The notes beneath the pieces are model-generated. The model was not told where the DNA came from, searched no databases, and was given only the letters and a program-made list of their open reading frames with translations. This document shows, one piece after another, positions 51,244 to 64,000 of a stretch of DNA of 64,000 nt. The stretch comes from Henricia sp. BOLD:AAB3569 (lineage: Eukaryota; Echinodermata; Asteroidea; Spinulosida; Echinasteridae). Location: assembly GCA_037783545.1 (NCBI GenBank), contig JBBELK010000011.1:1652068-1716067 (forward strand), in the 5' to 3' direction. Made by a program: the position numbers and the translations under genes. Within the stretch, counting starts at the first letter, position 1. Each line of letters opens with the position of its first letter.

Positions 51244-54200
51244 GAGGAAATGTCAATTTTCTTAGAAATTTAGCTTGGAAACTGCTGGAATTGGTGAGAA
51301 ATGGGATGAATTTTCATTAGGAGACATTTCTGAGACATTTTCATCAAGTCAATTTTGGGCCAATTGTGATAAAAATTGCTGGACTAACCCCTTGTGATTT
51401 TTTTCATTTTTGGCCAAAAATGTTCAGATTTAGATTTTGTTCAATATTGCAGGAAACGTTGCTTAGAATCCATAGATGATATTCCTTGAATTTGACCTTG
51501 ACTGCTCATCCAGGGAATAAAATATGAAATTTTGAAAATTATATATTTGTTGCCTAAATTTCCGTTTTTCTTAGAAATTTAACTTGGAAACTGCTGAAGT
51601 AGGTGCCAAATGGGCTAAATATTCGTTAGGAGGCATTTCTGAGACATTTTCAAAAAAGTCAATTTTGGGCCAATTTTGATAAAAATGGCTGGACTAACCC
51701 CTTGTGATTTTTTTCATTTTTGGCCAAAAATGTTTAGATTTAGATTTTGTTCAATATTGCAGGAAAAGTCAATTTTGGGCCAATTTTGATAAAAATGGCT
51801 GGACTAACCCCTTGTGATTTTTTTCATTTTTGGCCAAAAATGTTCAGATTTAGATTTTGTTCAATATTGCAGGAAACGTTGCTTAGAATCCATAGATGAT
51901 ATTCCTTGAATTTGACCTTGACTGCTCATCCAGGGAATAAAATATGAAATTTTGAAAATTATATATTTTTGGCCAAAATTTCAGTTTTTCTTAGAAATTG
52001 ACTTGGAAACTGCTGAAGTAGGTGCCAAATGGGCTAAATATTCGTTAGGAGGCATTTCTGAGACATTTTCAAAAAAGTCAATTTTGGGCCAATTTTGATA
52101 AAAATGGCTGGACTAACCCCTTGTGATTTTTTTCATTTTTGGCAAAAATTTTTCAGATTTAGATTTTGTTCAATATTGCAGGAAACGTTGCTTAGAATCC
52201 ATAGATGATATTCCTTGAATTTGACCTTGACTGCTCATCCAGGGAATAAAATATGAAATTTTGAAAATTATATATTTGTTGCCTAAATTTCCGTTTTTCT
52301 TAGAAATTTAACTTGGAAACTGCTGAAGTAGGTGCCAAATGGGCTAAATATTCGTTAGGAGGCATTTCTGAGACATTTTCAAAAAAGTCAATTTTGGGCC
52401 AATTTTGATAAAAATGGCTGGACTAACCCCTTGTGATTTTTTTCATTTTTGGCCAAAAATTTTCAGATTTAGATTTTGTTCAATATTGCAGGAAACGTTG
52501 CTTAGAATCCATAGATGATATTCCTTGAATTTGACCTTGACTGCTCATCCAGGGAATAAAATATGAAATTTTGAAAATTATATATTTTTGGCCAAAATTT
52601 CAGTTTTTCTTAGAAATTGACTTGGAAACTGCTGAAGTAGGTGCCAAATGGGCTAAATATTCGTTAGGAGGCATTTCTGAGACATTTTCAAAAAGTCAAT
52701 TTTGGGCCAATTTTGATAAAAATGGCTGGACTAACCCCTTGTGATTTTTTTCATTTTTGGCCAAAAATGTTCAGATTTAGATTTTGTTCAATATTGCAGG
52801 AAACGTTGCTTAGAATCCATAGATGATATTCCTTGAATTTGACCTTGACTGCTCATCCAGGGAATAAAATATGAAATTTTGAAAATTATATATTTTTGGC
52901 CAAAATTTCAGTTTTTCTTAGAAATTGACTTGGAAACTGCTGAAGTAGGTGCCAAATGGGCTAAATATTCGTTAGGAGGCATTTCTGAGACATTTTCAAA
53001 AAAGTCAATTTTGGGCAAATTTTGATAAAAATGGCTGGACTAACCCCTTGTGATTTTTTTCATTTTTGGCCAAAAATGTTCAGATTTAGATTTTGTTCAA
53101 TATTGCAGGAAACGTTGCTTAGAATCCATAGATGATATTCCTTGAATTTGACCTTGACTGCTCATCCAGGGAATAAAATATGAAATTTTGAAAATTATAT
53201 ATTTTTGGCCAAAATTTCAGTTTTTCTTAGAAATTGACTTGGAAACTGCTGAAGTAGGTGCCAAATGGGCTAAATATTCGTTAGGAGGCATTTCTGAGAC
53301 ATTTTCAAAAAAGTTAATTTTGGGCCAATTTTGATAAAAATGGCTGGACTAACCCCTTGTGATTTTTTTCATTTTTGGCCAAAAATGTTCAGATTTAGAT
53401 TTTGTTCAATATTGCAGGAAACGTTGCTTAGAATCCATAGATGATATTCCTTGAATTTGACCTTGACTGCTCATCCAGGGAATAAAATATGAAATTTTGA
53501 AAATTATATATTTTTGGCCAAAATTTCAGTTTTTCTTAGAAATTGACTTGGAAACTGCTGAAGTAGGTGCCAAATGGGCTAAATATTCGTTAGGAGGCAT
53601 TTCTGAGACATTTTCAAAAAAGTCAATTTTGGGCCAATTTTGATAAAAATCGCTGGACTAACCCCTTGTGATTTTTTTCATTTTTGGCCAAAAATGTTCA
53701 GATTTAGATTTTGTTCAATATTGCAGGAAACGTTGCTTAGAATCCATAGATGATATTCCTTGAATTTGACCTTGACTGCTCATCCAGGGAATAAAATATG
53801 AAATTTTGAAAATTATATATTTTTGGCCAAAATTTCAGTTTTTCTTAGAAATTTACTTGAAAACTGCTGAAGTAGGTGCCAAATGGGCTAAATATTCGTT
53901 AGGAGGCATTTCTGAGACATTTTCAAAAAAGTCAATTTTGGGCCAATTTTGATAAAAATCGCTGGACTAACCCCTTGTGATTTTTTTCATTTTTGGCCAA
54001 AAATGTTCAGATTTAGATTTTGTTTAATATTGCAGGAAACGTTGCTTAGAATCCATAGATGATATTCCTCGAATTTGACCTTGACTGCTCATCCAGGGAA
54101 TAAAATATGAAATTTTGAAAATTATATATTTTTTGCCAAAATTTCAGTTTTTCTTAGAAATTGACTTGGAAACTGCTGAAGTAGTTGCCAAATGGGCTAA

Positions 54201-57200
54201 ATATTCGTTAGGAGGCATTTCTGAGACATTTTCAAAAAAGTCAATTTTGGGCCAATTTTGATAAAAATGGCTGGACTAACCCCTTGTGATTTTTTTCATT
54301 TTTGGCCAAAAATGTTCAGATTTAGATTTTGTTCAATATTGCAGGAAACGTTGCTTATAATCCATAGATGATATTCCTTGAATTTGACCTTGACTGCTCA
54401 TCCAGGGAATAAAATATGAAATTTTGAAAATTATATATTTTTGGCCAAAATTTCAGTTTTTCTTAGAAATTGACTTGGAAACTGCTGAAGTAGGTGCCAA
54501 ATGGGCTAAATATTCGTTAGGAGGCATTTCTGAGACATTTTCAAAAAAGTCAATTTTGGGCCAATTTTGATAAAAATGGCTGGACTAACCCCTTGTGATT
54601 TTTTTCATTTTTTGCCAAAAATGTTCAGATTTAGATTTTGTTCAATATTGCAAGAAACGTTGCTTAGAATCCATAGATGATATTCCTGGAATTTGACCTT
54701 GACTGCTCATCCAGGGAATAAAATATGAAATTTTGAAAATTATATATTTTTGGCCAAAATTTCAGTTTTTCTTAGAAATTGACTTGGAAACTGCTGAAGT
54801 AGGTGCCAAATGGGCTAAATATTCTTTAGGAGGCATTTCTGAGACATTTTCAAAAAAGTCAATTTTGGGCCAATTTTGATAAAAATGGCTGGACTAACCC
54901 CTTGTGATTTTTTTCATTTTTGGCCAAAAATGTTCAGATTTAGATTTTGTTCAATATTGCAGGAAACGTTGCTTAGAATCCATAGATGATATTCCTGGAA
55001 TTTGACCTTGACTGCTCATCCAGGGAATAAAATATGAAATTTTGAAAATTATATATTTTTGGCCAAAATTTCAGTTTTTCTTAGAAATTGACTTGGAAAC
55101 TGCTGAAGTAGGTGCCAAATGGGCTAAATATTCGTTAGGAGGCATTTCTGAGACATTTTCAAAAAAGTCAATTTTGGGCCAATTTTGATAAAAATCGCTG
55201 GACTAACCCCTTGTGATTTTTTTCATTTTTGGCCAAAAATGTTCAGATTTAGATTTTGTTTAATATTGCAGGAAACGTTGCTTAGAATCCATAGATGATA
55301 TTCCTTGAATTTGACCTTGACTGCTCATCCAGGGAATAAAATATGAAATTTTGAAAATTATATTTTTTTGGCCAAAATTTCAGTTTTTCTTAGAAATTGA
55401 CTTGGAAACTGCTGAAGTAGGTGCCAAATGGGCTAAATATTCGTTAGGAGGCATTTCTGAGACATTTTCAAAAAAGTCAATTTTGGGCCAATTTTGATAA
55501 AAATGGCTGGAATAACCCCTTGTGATTTTTTTCATTTTTGGCCAAAAATGTTCAGATTTAGATTTTGTTCAATATTGCAGGAAACGTTGCTTAGAATCCA
55601 TAGATGATATTCCTTGAATTTGACCTTGACTGCTCATCCAGGGAATAAAATATGAAATTTTGAAAATTATATATTTTTGGCCAAAATTTCCGTTTTTCTT
55701 AGAAATTTAACTTGGAAACTGCTGAAGTAGGTGCCAAATGGGCTAAATATTCGTTAGGAGGCATTTCTGAGACATTTTCAAAAAAGTCAATTTTGGGTCA
55801 ATTTTGATAAAAATGGCTGGACTAACCCCTTGTGATTTTTTTCATTTTTGGCCAAAAATGTTTAGATTTAGATTTTGTTCAATATTGCAGGAAAAGTCAA
55901 TTTTGGGCCAATTTTGATAAAAATGGCTGGACTAACCCCTTATGATTTTTTTCATTTTTGGCCAAAAATGTTCAGATTTAGATTTTGTTCAATATTGCAG
56001 GAAACGTTGCTTAGAATCCATAGATGATATTCCTCGAATTTGACCTTGACTGCTCATCCAGGGAATAAAATATGAAATTTTGAAAATTATATATTTTTTG
56101 CCAAAATTTCAGTTTTTCTTAGAAATTGACTTGGAAACTGCTGAAGTAGTTGCCAAATGGGCTAAATATTCGTTAGGAGGCATTTCTGAGACATTTTCAA
56201 AAAAGTCAATTTTGGGCCAATTTTGATAAAAATGGCTGGACTAACCCCTTGTGATTTTTTTCATTTTTGGCCAAAAATGTTCAGATTTAGATTTTGTTCA
56301 ATATTGCAGGAAACGTTGCTTATAATCCATAGATGATATTCCTTGAATTTGACCTTGACTGCTCATCCAGGGAATAAAATATGAAATTTTGAAAATTATA
56401 TATTTTTGGCCAAAATTTCAGTTTTTCTTAGAAATTGACTTGGAAACTGCTGAAGTAGGTGCCAAATGGGCTAAATATTCGTTAGGAGGCATTTCTGAGA
56501 CATTTTCAAAAAAGTCAATTTTGGGCCAATTTTGATAAAAATGGCTGGACTAACCCCTTGTGATTTTTTTCATTTTTGGCCAAAAATGTTCAGATTTAGA
56601 TTTTGTTCAATATTGCAGGAAACGTTGCTTAGAATCCATAGATGATATTCCTTGAATTTGACCTTGACTGCTCATCCAGGGAATAAAATATGAAATTTTG
56701 AAAATTATATATTTTTGGCCAAAATTTCAGTTTTTCTTAGAAATTGACTTGGAAACTGCTGAAGTAGGTGCCAAATGGGCTAAATATTCGTTAGGAGGCA
56801 TTTCTGAGACATTTTCAAAAAAGTCAATTTTGGGCCAATTTTGATAAAAATGGCTGGACTAACCCCTTGTGATTTTTTTCATTTTTTGCCAAAAATGTTC
56901 AGATTTAGATTTTGTTCAATATTGCAAGAAACGTTGCTTAGAATCCATAGATGATATTCCTGGAATTTGACCTTGACTGCTCATCCAGGGAATAAAATAT
57001 GAAATTTTGAAAATTATATATTTTTGGCCAAAATTTCAGTTTTTCTTAGAAATTGACTTGGAAACTGCTGAAGTAGGTGCCAAATGGGCTAAATATTCTT
57101 TAGGAGGCATTTCTGAGACATTTTCAAAAAAGTCAATTTTGGGCCAATTTTGATAAAAATGGCTGGACTAACCCCTTGTGATTTTTTTCATTTTTGGCCA

Positions 57201-60200
57201 AAAATGTTCAGATTTAGATTTTGTTCAATATTGCAGGAAACGTTGCTTAGAATCCATAGATGATATTCCTTGAATTTGACCTTGACTGCTCATCCAGGGA
57301 ATAAAATATGAAATTTTGAAAATTATATATTTTTGGCCAAAATTTCAGTTTTTCTTAGAAATTGACTTGGAAACTGCTGAAGTAGGTGCCAAATGGGCTA
57401 AATATTCGTTAGGAGGCATTTCTGAGACATTTTCAAAAAAGTCAATTTTGGGCCAATTTTGATAAAAATGGCTGGACTAACCCCTTGTGATTTTTTTCAT
57501 TTTTGGCCAAAAATGTTCAGATTTAGATTTTGTTCAATATTGCAGGAAACGTTGCTTAGAATCCATAGATGATATTCCTTGAATTTGACCTTGACTGCTC
57601 ATCCAGGGAATAAAATATGAAATTTTGAAAATTATATATTTTTGGCCAAAATTTCCGTTTTTCTTAGAAATTTAACTTGGAAACTGCTGAAGTAGGTGCC
57701 AAATGGGCTAAATATTCGTTAGGAGGCATTTCTGAGACATTTTCAAAAAAGTCAATTTTGGGTCAATTTTGATAAAAATGGCTAGACTAACCCCTTGTGA
57801 TTTTTTTCATTTTTGGCCAAAAATGTTTAGATTTAGATTTTGTTCAATATTGCAGGAAAAGTCAATTTTGGGCCAATTTTGATAAAAATGGCTGGACTAA
57901 CCCCTTATGATTTTTTTCATTTTTGGCCAAAAATGTTCAGATTTAGATTTTGTTCAATATTGCAGGAAACGTTGCTTAGAATCCATAGATGATATTCCTC
58001 GAATTTGACCTTGACTGCTCATCCAGGGAATAAAATATGAAATTTTGAAAATTATATATTTTTTGCCAAAATTTCAGTTTTTCTTAGAAATTGACTTGGA
58101 AACTGCTGAAGTAGTTGCCAAATGGGCTAAATATTCGTTAGGAGGCATTTCTGAGACATTTTCAAAAAAGTCAATTTTGGGCCAATTTTGATAAAAATGG
58201 CTGGACTAACCCCTTGTGATTTTTTTCATTTTTGGCCAAAAATGTTCAGATTTAGATTTTGTTCAATATTGCAGGAAACGTTGCTTATAATCCATAGATG
58301 ATATTCCTTGAATTTGACCTTGACTGCTCATCCAGGGAATAAAATATGAAATTTTGAAAATTATATATTTTTGGCCAAAATTTCAGTTTTTCTTAGAAAT
58401 TGACTTGGAAACTGCTGAAGTAGGTGCCAAATGGGCTAAATATTCGTTAGGAGGCATTTCTGAGACATTTTCAAAAAAGTCAATTTTGGGCCAATTTTGA
58501 TAAAAATGGCTGGACTAACCCCTTGTGATTTTTTTCATTTTTGGCCAAAAATGTTCAGATTTAGATTTTGTTCAATATTGCAGGAAACGTTGCTTAGAAT
58601 CCATAGATGATATTCCTTGAATTTGACCTTGACTGCTCATCCAGGGAATAAAATATGAAATTTTGAAAATTATATATTTTTGGCCAAAATTTCAGTTTTT
58701 CTTAGAAATTGACTTGGAAACTGCTGAAGTAGGTGCCAAATGGGCTAAATATTCGTTAGGAGGCATTTCTGAGACATTTTCAAAAAAGTCAATTTTGGGC
58801 CAATTTTGATAAAAATGGCTGGACTAACCCCTTGTGATTTTTTTCATTTTTTGCCAAAAATGTTCAGATTTAGATTTTGTTCAATATTGCAGGAAACGTT
58901 GCTTAGAATCCATAGATGATATTCCTGGAATTTGACCTTGACTGCTCATCCAGGGAATAAAATATGAAATTTTGAAAATTATATATTTTTGGCCAAAATT
59001 TCAGTTTTTCTTAGAAATTGACTTGGAAACTGCTGAAGTAGGTGCCAAATGGGCTAAATATTCTTTAGGAGGCATTTCTGAGACATTTTCAAAAAAGTCA
59101 ATTTTGGGCCAATTTTGATAAAAATGGCTGGACTAACCCCTTGTGATTTTTTTAATTTTTGGCAAAAAATGTTCAGATTTAGATTTTGTTCAATATTGCA
59201 GGAAACGTTGCTTAGAATCCATAGATGATATTCCTGGAATTTGACCTTGACTGCTCATCCAGGGAATAAAATATGAAATTTTGAAAATTATATATTTTTG
59301 GCCAAAATTTCAGTTTTTCTTAGAAATTGACTTGGAAACTGCTGAAGTAGGTGCCAAATGGGCTAAATATTCGTTAGGAGGCATTTCTGAGACATTTTCA
59401 AAAAAGTCAATTTTGGGCCAATTTGATAAAAATGGCTGGACTAACCCCTTGTGAATTTTTTCATTTTTGGCCAAAAATGTTAAGATTTAGATTTTGTTCA
59501 ATATTGCAGGAAACGTTGCTTAGAATCCATAGATGATATTCCTTGAATTTGACCTTGACTGCTCATCCAGGGAATAAAATATGAAATTTTGAAAATTATA
59601 TATTTTTGGCCAAAATTTCAGTTTTTCTTAGAAATTTACTTGAAAACTGCTGAAGTAGGTGCCAAATGGGCTAAATATTCGTTAGGAGGCATTTCTGAGA
59701 CATTTTCAAAAAGTCAATTTTGGGCCAATTTTGATAAAAATCGCTGGACTAACCCCTGGTGATTTTTTTCATTTTTGGCCAAAAATTTTCAGATTTAGAT
59801 TTTGTTCAATATTGCAGGAAACGTTGCTTAGAATCCATAGATGATATTCCTTGAATTTGACCTTGACTGCTCATCCAGGGAATAAAATATGAAATTTTGA
59901 AAATTATATATTTTTGGCCAAAATTTCCGTTTTTCTTAGAAATTTAACTTGGAAACTGCTGAAGTAGGTGCCAAATGGGCTAAATATTCGTTAGGAGGCA
60001 TTTCTGAGACATTTTCAAAAAGTCAATTTTGGGTCAATTTTGATAAAAATGGCTAGACTAACCCCTTGTGATTTTTTTCATTTTTGGCCAAAAATGTTTA
60101 GATTTAGATTTTGTTCAATATTGCAGGAAAAGTCAATTTTGGGCCAATTTTGATAAAAATGGCTGGACTAACCCCTTATGATTTTTTTCATTTTTGGCCA

Positions 60201-63200
60201 AAAATGTTCAGATTTAGATTTTGTTCAATATTGCAGGAAACGTTGCTTAGAATCCATAGATGATATTCCTCGAATTTGACCTTGACTGCTCATCCAGGGA
60301 ATAAAATATGAAATTTTGAAAATTATATATTTTTTGCCAAAATTTCAGTTTTTCTTAGAAATTGACTTGGAAACTGCTGAAGTAGTTGCCAAATGGGCTA
60401 AATATTCGTTAGGAGGCATTTCTGAGACATTTTCAAAAAAGTCAATTTTGGGCCAATTTTGATAAAAATGGCTGGACTAACCCCTTGTGATTTTTTTCAT
60501 TTTTGGCCAAAAATGTTCAGATTTAGATTTTGTTCAATATTGCAGGAAACGTTGCTTATAATCCATAGATGATATTCCTTGAATTTGACCTTGACTGCTC
60601 ATCCAGGGAATAAAATATGAAATTTTGAAAATTATATATTTTTGGCCAAAATTTCAGTTTTTCTTAGAAATTGACTTGGAAACTGCTGAAGTAGGTGCCA
60701 AATGGGCTAAATATTCGTTAGGAGGCATTTCTGAGACATTTTCAAAAAGTCAATTTTGGGCCAATTTTGATAAAAATGGCTGGACTAACCCCTTGTGATT
60801 TTTTTCATTTTTGGCCAAAAATGTTCAGATTTAGATTTTGTTCAATATTGCAGGAAACGTTGCTTAGAATCCATAGATGATATTCCTTGAATTTGACCTT
60901 GACTGCTCATCCAGGGAATAAAATATGAAATTTTGAAAATTATATATTTTTGGCCAAAATTTCAGTTTTTCTTAGAAATTGACTTGGAAACTGCTGAAGT
61001 AGGTGCCAAATGGGCTAAATATTCGTTAGGAGGCATTTCTGAGACATTTTCAAAAAAGTCAATTTTGGGCCAATTTTGATAAAAATGGCTGGACTAACCC
61101 CTTGTGATTTTTTTCATTTTTTGCCAAAAATGTTCAGATTTAGATTTTGTTCAATATTGCAGGAAACGTTGCTTAGAATCCATAGATGATATTCCTGGAA
61201 TTTGACCTTGACTGCTCATCCAGGGAATAAAATATGAAATTTTGATAATTATATATTTTTGGCCAAAATTTCAGTTTTTCTTAGAAATTGACTTGGAAAC
61301 TGCTGAAGTAGGTGCCAAATGGGCTAAATATTCGTTAGGAGGCATTTCTGAGACATTTTCAAAAAAGTCAATTTTGGGCCAATTTTGATAAAAATCGCTG
61401 GACAAACCCCTTGTGATTTTTTTCATTTTTGGCCAAAAATGTTCAGATTTAGATTTTGTTTAATATTGCAGGAAACGTTGCTTAGAATCCATAGATGATA
61501 TTCCTTGAATTTGACCTTGACTGCTCATCCAGGGAATAAAATATGAAATTTTGAAAATTATATATTTTTGGCCAAAATTTAAGTTTTTCTTAGAAATTGA
61601 CTTGGAAACTGCTGAAGTAGGTGCCAAATGGGCTAAATATTCTTTAGGAGGCATTTCTGAGACATTTTCAAAAAAGTCAATTTTGGGCCAATTTTGATAA
61701 AAATGGCTGGACTAACCCCTTGTGATTTTTTTAATTTTGGCAAAAAATGTTCAGATTTAGATTTTGTTCAATATTGCAGGAAACGTTGCTTAGAATCCAT
61801 AGATGATATTCCTGGAATTTGACCTTGACTGCTCATCCAGGGAATAAAATATGAAATTTTGAAAATTATATATTTTTGGCCAAAATTTCAGTTTTTCTTA
61901 GAAATTGACTTGGAAACTGCTGAAGTAGGTGCCAAATGGGCTAAATATTCGTTAGGAGGCATTTCTGAGACATTTTCAAAAAAGTCAATTTTGGGCCAAT
62001 TTGATAAAAATGGCTGGACTAACCCCTTGTGAATTTTTTCATTTTTGGCCAAAAATGTTAAGATTTAGATTTTGTTCAATATTGCAGGAAACGTTGCTTA
62101 GAATCCATAGATGATATTCCTTGAATTTGACCTTGACTGCTCATCCAGGGAATAAAATATGAAATTTTGAAAATTATATATTTTTGGCCAAAATTTCAGT
62201 TTTTCTTAGAAATTGACTTGGAAACTGCTGAAGTAGGTGCCAAATGGGCTAAATATTCGTTAGGAGGCATTTCTGAGACATTTTCAAAAAGTCAATTTTG
62301 GGCCAATTTTGATAAAAATGGCTGGACTAACCCCTTGTGATTTTTTTCATTTTTGGCCAAAAATGTTCAGATTTAGATTTTGTTCAATATTGCAGGAAAC
62401 GTTGCTTAGAATCCATAGATGATATTCCTTGAATTTGACCTTGACTGCTCATCCAGGAATAAAATATGAAATTTTGAAAATTATATATTTTTGGCCAAAA
62501 TTTCAGTTTTTCTTAGAAATTTACTTGAAAACTGCTGAAGTAGGTGCCAAATGGGCTAAATATTCGTTAGGAGGCATTTCTGAGACATTTTCAAAAAAGT
62601 CAATTTTGGGCCAATTTTGATAAAAATCGCTGGACTAACAACCCCTTGTGATTTTTTTCATTTTTGGCCAAAAATTTTCAGATTTAGATTTTGTTCAATA
62701 TTGCAGGAAACGTTGCTTAGAATCCATAGATGATATTCCTTGAATTTGACCTTGACTGCTCATCCAGGGAATAAAATATGAAATTTTGAAAATTATATAT
62801 TTTTGGCCAAAATTTCAGTTTTTCTTAGAAATTTACTTGAAAACTGCTGAAGTAGGTGCCAAATGGGCAAAATATTCGTTAGGAGGCATTTCTGAGACAT
62901 TTTCAAAAAAGTCAATTTTGGGCCAATTTTGATAAAAATCGCTGGACTAACCCCTTGTGATTTTTTTCATTTTTGGCCAAAAATGTTCAGATTTAGATTT
63001 TGTTTAATATTGCAGGAAACGTTGCTTAGAATCCATAGATGATATTCCTTGAATTTGACCTTGACTGCTCATCCAGGGAATAAAATATGAAATTTTGAAA
63101 ATTATATATTTTTGGCCAAAATTTCAGTTTTTCTTAGAAATTGACTTGGAAACTGCTGAAGTAGGTGCCAAATGGGCTAAATATTCGTTAGGAGGCATTT

Positions 63201-64000
63201 CTGAGACATTTTCAAAAAAGTCAATTTTGGGCCAATTTTGATAAAAATCGCTGGACTAACCCCTTGTGATTTTTTTCATTTTTGGCCAAAAATTTTCAGA
63301 TTTAGATTTTGTTCAATATTGCAGGAAACGTTGCTTAGAATCCATAGATGATATTCCTTGAATTTGACCTTGACTGCTCATCCAGGGAATAAAATATGAA
63401 ATTTTGAAAATTATATTTTTTTGGCCAAAATTTCAGTTTTTCTTAGAAATTGACTTGGAAACTGCTGAAGTAGGTGCCAAATGGGCTAAATATTCGTTAG
63501 GAGGCATTTCTGAGACATTTTCAAAAAAGTCAATTTTGGGCCAATTTTGATAAAAATGGCTGGACTAACCCCTTGTGATTTTTTTCATTTTTGACCAAAA
63601 ATGTTCAGATTTAGATTTTGTTCAATATTGCAGGAAACGTTGCTTAGAATCCATAGATGATATTCCTTGAATTTGACCTTGACTGCTCATCCAGGGAATA
63701 AAATATGAAATTTTGAAAATTATATATTTTTGGCCAAAATTTCAGTTTTTCTTAGAAATTGACTTGGAAACTGCTGAAGTAGGTGCCAAATGGGCTAAAT
63801 ATTCGTTAGGAGGCATTTCTGAGACATTTCAAAAAAGTCAATTTTGGGCCAATTTGATAAAAATGGCTAGACTAACCCTTGTGATTTTTTTCATTTTTGG
63901 CCAAAAATGTTCAGATTTAGATTTTGTTCAATATTGCAGGAAACGTTGCTTAGAATCCATAGATGATATTCCTTGAATTTGACCTTGACTGCTCATCCAG
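51244..64000. repeat. 309-bp satellite array
   Basis: About 41 monomer equivalents, running off the window end. The spacing of the marker AGGAAACGTTGCTTAGAATC is 309 bp in most units. The first monomer (51244-51530) is the most diverged, as expected at an array edge. Some units contain a 111-bp internal duplication (starts at about 51761, 55889, 57854 and 60124). Each monomer holds two copies of the palindromic TTTTTGGCCAAAA motif. Short open frames across monomers are not credible genes. Confidence 0.97.
55889..57853. repeat. Higher-order repeat unit, 1965 bp
   Basis: Six 309-bp monomers plus one 111-bp partial duplication. The next unit (57854 on) repeats the same ordered variants: CTTATGATTT, then ATTCCTCGAATT, GTAGTTGCC, GCTTATAATCC and ATTCTTTAGGAGG. 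The following unit is about 305 bp longer, equal to one extra monomer. Confidence 0.88.

Noticed and set aside
62429-62620. Open frames in the satellite (start MNLTLTAHPGIKYE and similar at 63713)
   Set aside because: They arise only in monomers with small indels and are absent from most others. No expression logic is visible.

Overview
The window looks like nuclear DNA of a marine invertebrate animal, most probably an invertebrate deuterostome such as an echinoderm. The phylum is inference. Spliced genes with GT-AG introns encode animal proteins (LTN1, MGST3, a CCDC3-like protein and NAAA). The rest is mainly tandem repeats, short inverted-repeat DNA elements, tRNA-derived SINEs, a DIRS-type retrotransposon and a satellite block. 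Nothing suggests bacterial or organelle DNA.

Layout. Positions 1-15.7 kb hold a cluster of short, apparently single-exon, secreted C-type lectin genes on the minus strand: four intact genes (starts at 5076, 7553, 10058, 12519), one with a premature stop (2747) and two fragments. Two gene types alternate with a period of about 4.8-5.0 kb. A 16-bp minisatellite of about 70 units sits inside a TTAA-flanked inverted-repeat element at 104-1618, and a second array of about 31 units lies at 5714-6213. Positions 15.76-28.79 kb carry the last seven recognisable exons of LTN1 (listerin, plus strand). Its introns hold SINEs, large foldback elements, a 5.15-kb DIRS element with inverted terminal repeats and an internal complementary region (18467-23621), and a decayed pogo/Tigger-like transposon (25312-27521).

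Positions 30.85-33.61 kb carry a complete five-exon MGST3-type gene on the minus strand. At 36.4-37.5 kb, also minus, there is a two-exon secreted protein resembling the N-terminal domain of CCDC3/favine. Positions 40.55-49.57 kb carry a nine-exon NAAA-like N-terminal-nucleophile amidase on the plus strand, with a tandem duplication of exon 8. From about 51.24 kb to the end is a 309-bp satellite with a 1965-bp higher-order repeat.

The host genes are unrelated in function: ribosome-associated quality control, membrane glutathione-dependent chemistry, a secreted factor, lysosomal lipid amide hydrolysis and carbohydrate-recognition lectins. What links the window is its repeat biology. Several elements can be compared with an unoccupied paralogous site in the same window. 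The most notable observations are a minisatellite apparently seeded by a motif inside a MITE, the alternating lectin duplication, the NAAA exon duplication and the satellite higher-order structure. Family assignments rest on motif recognition, not on database searches.
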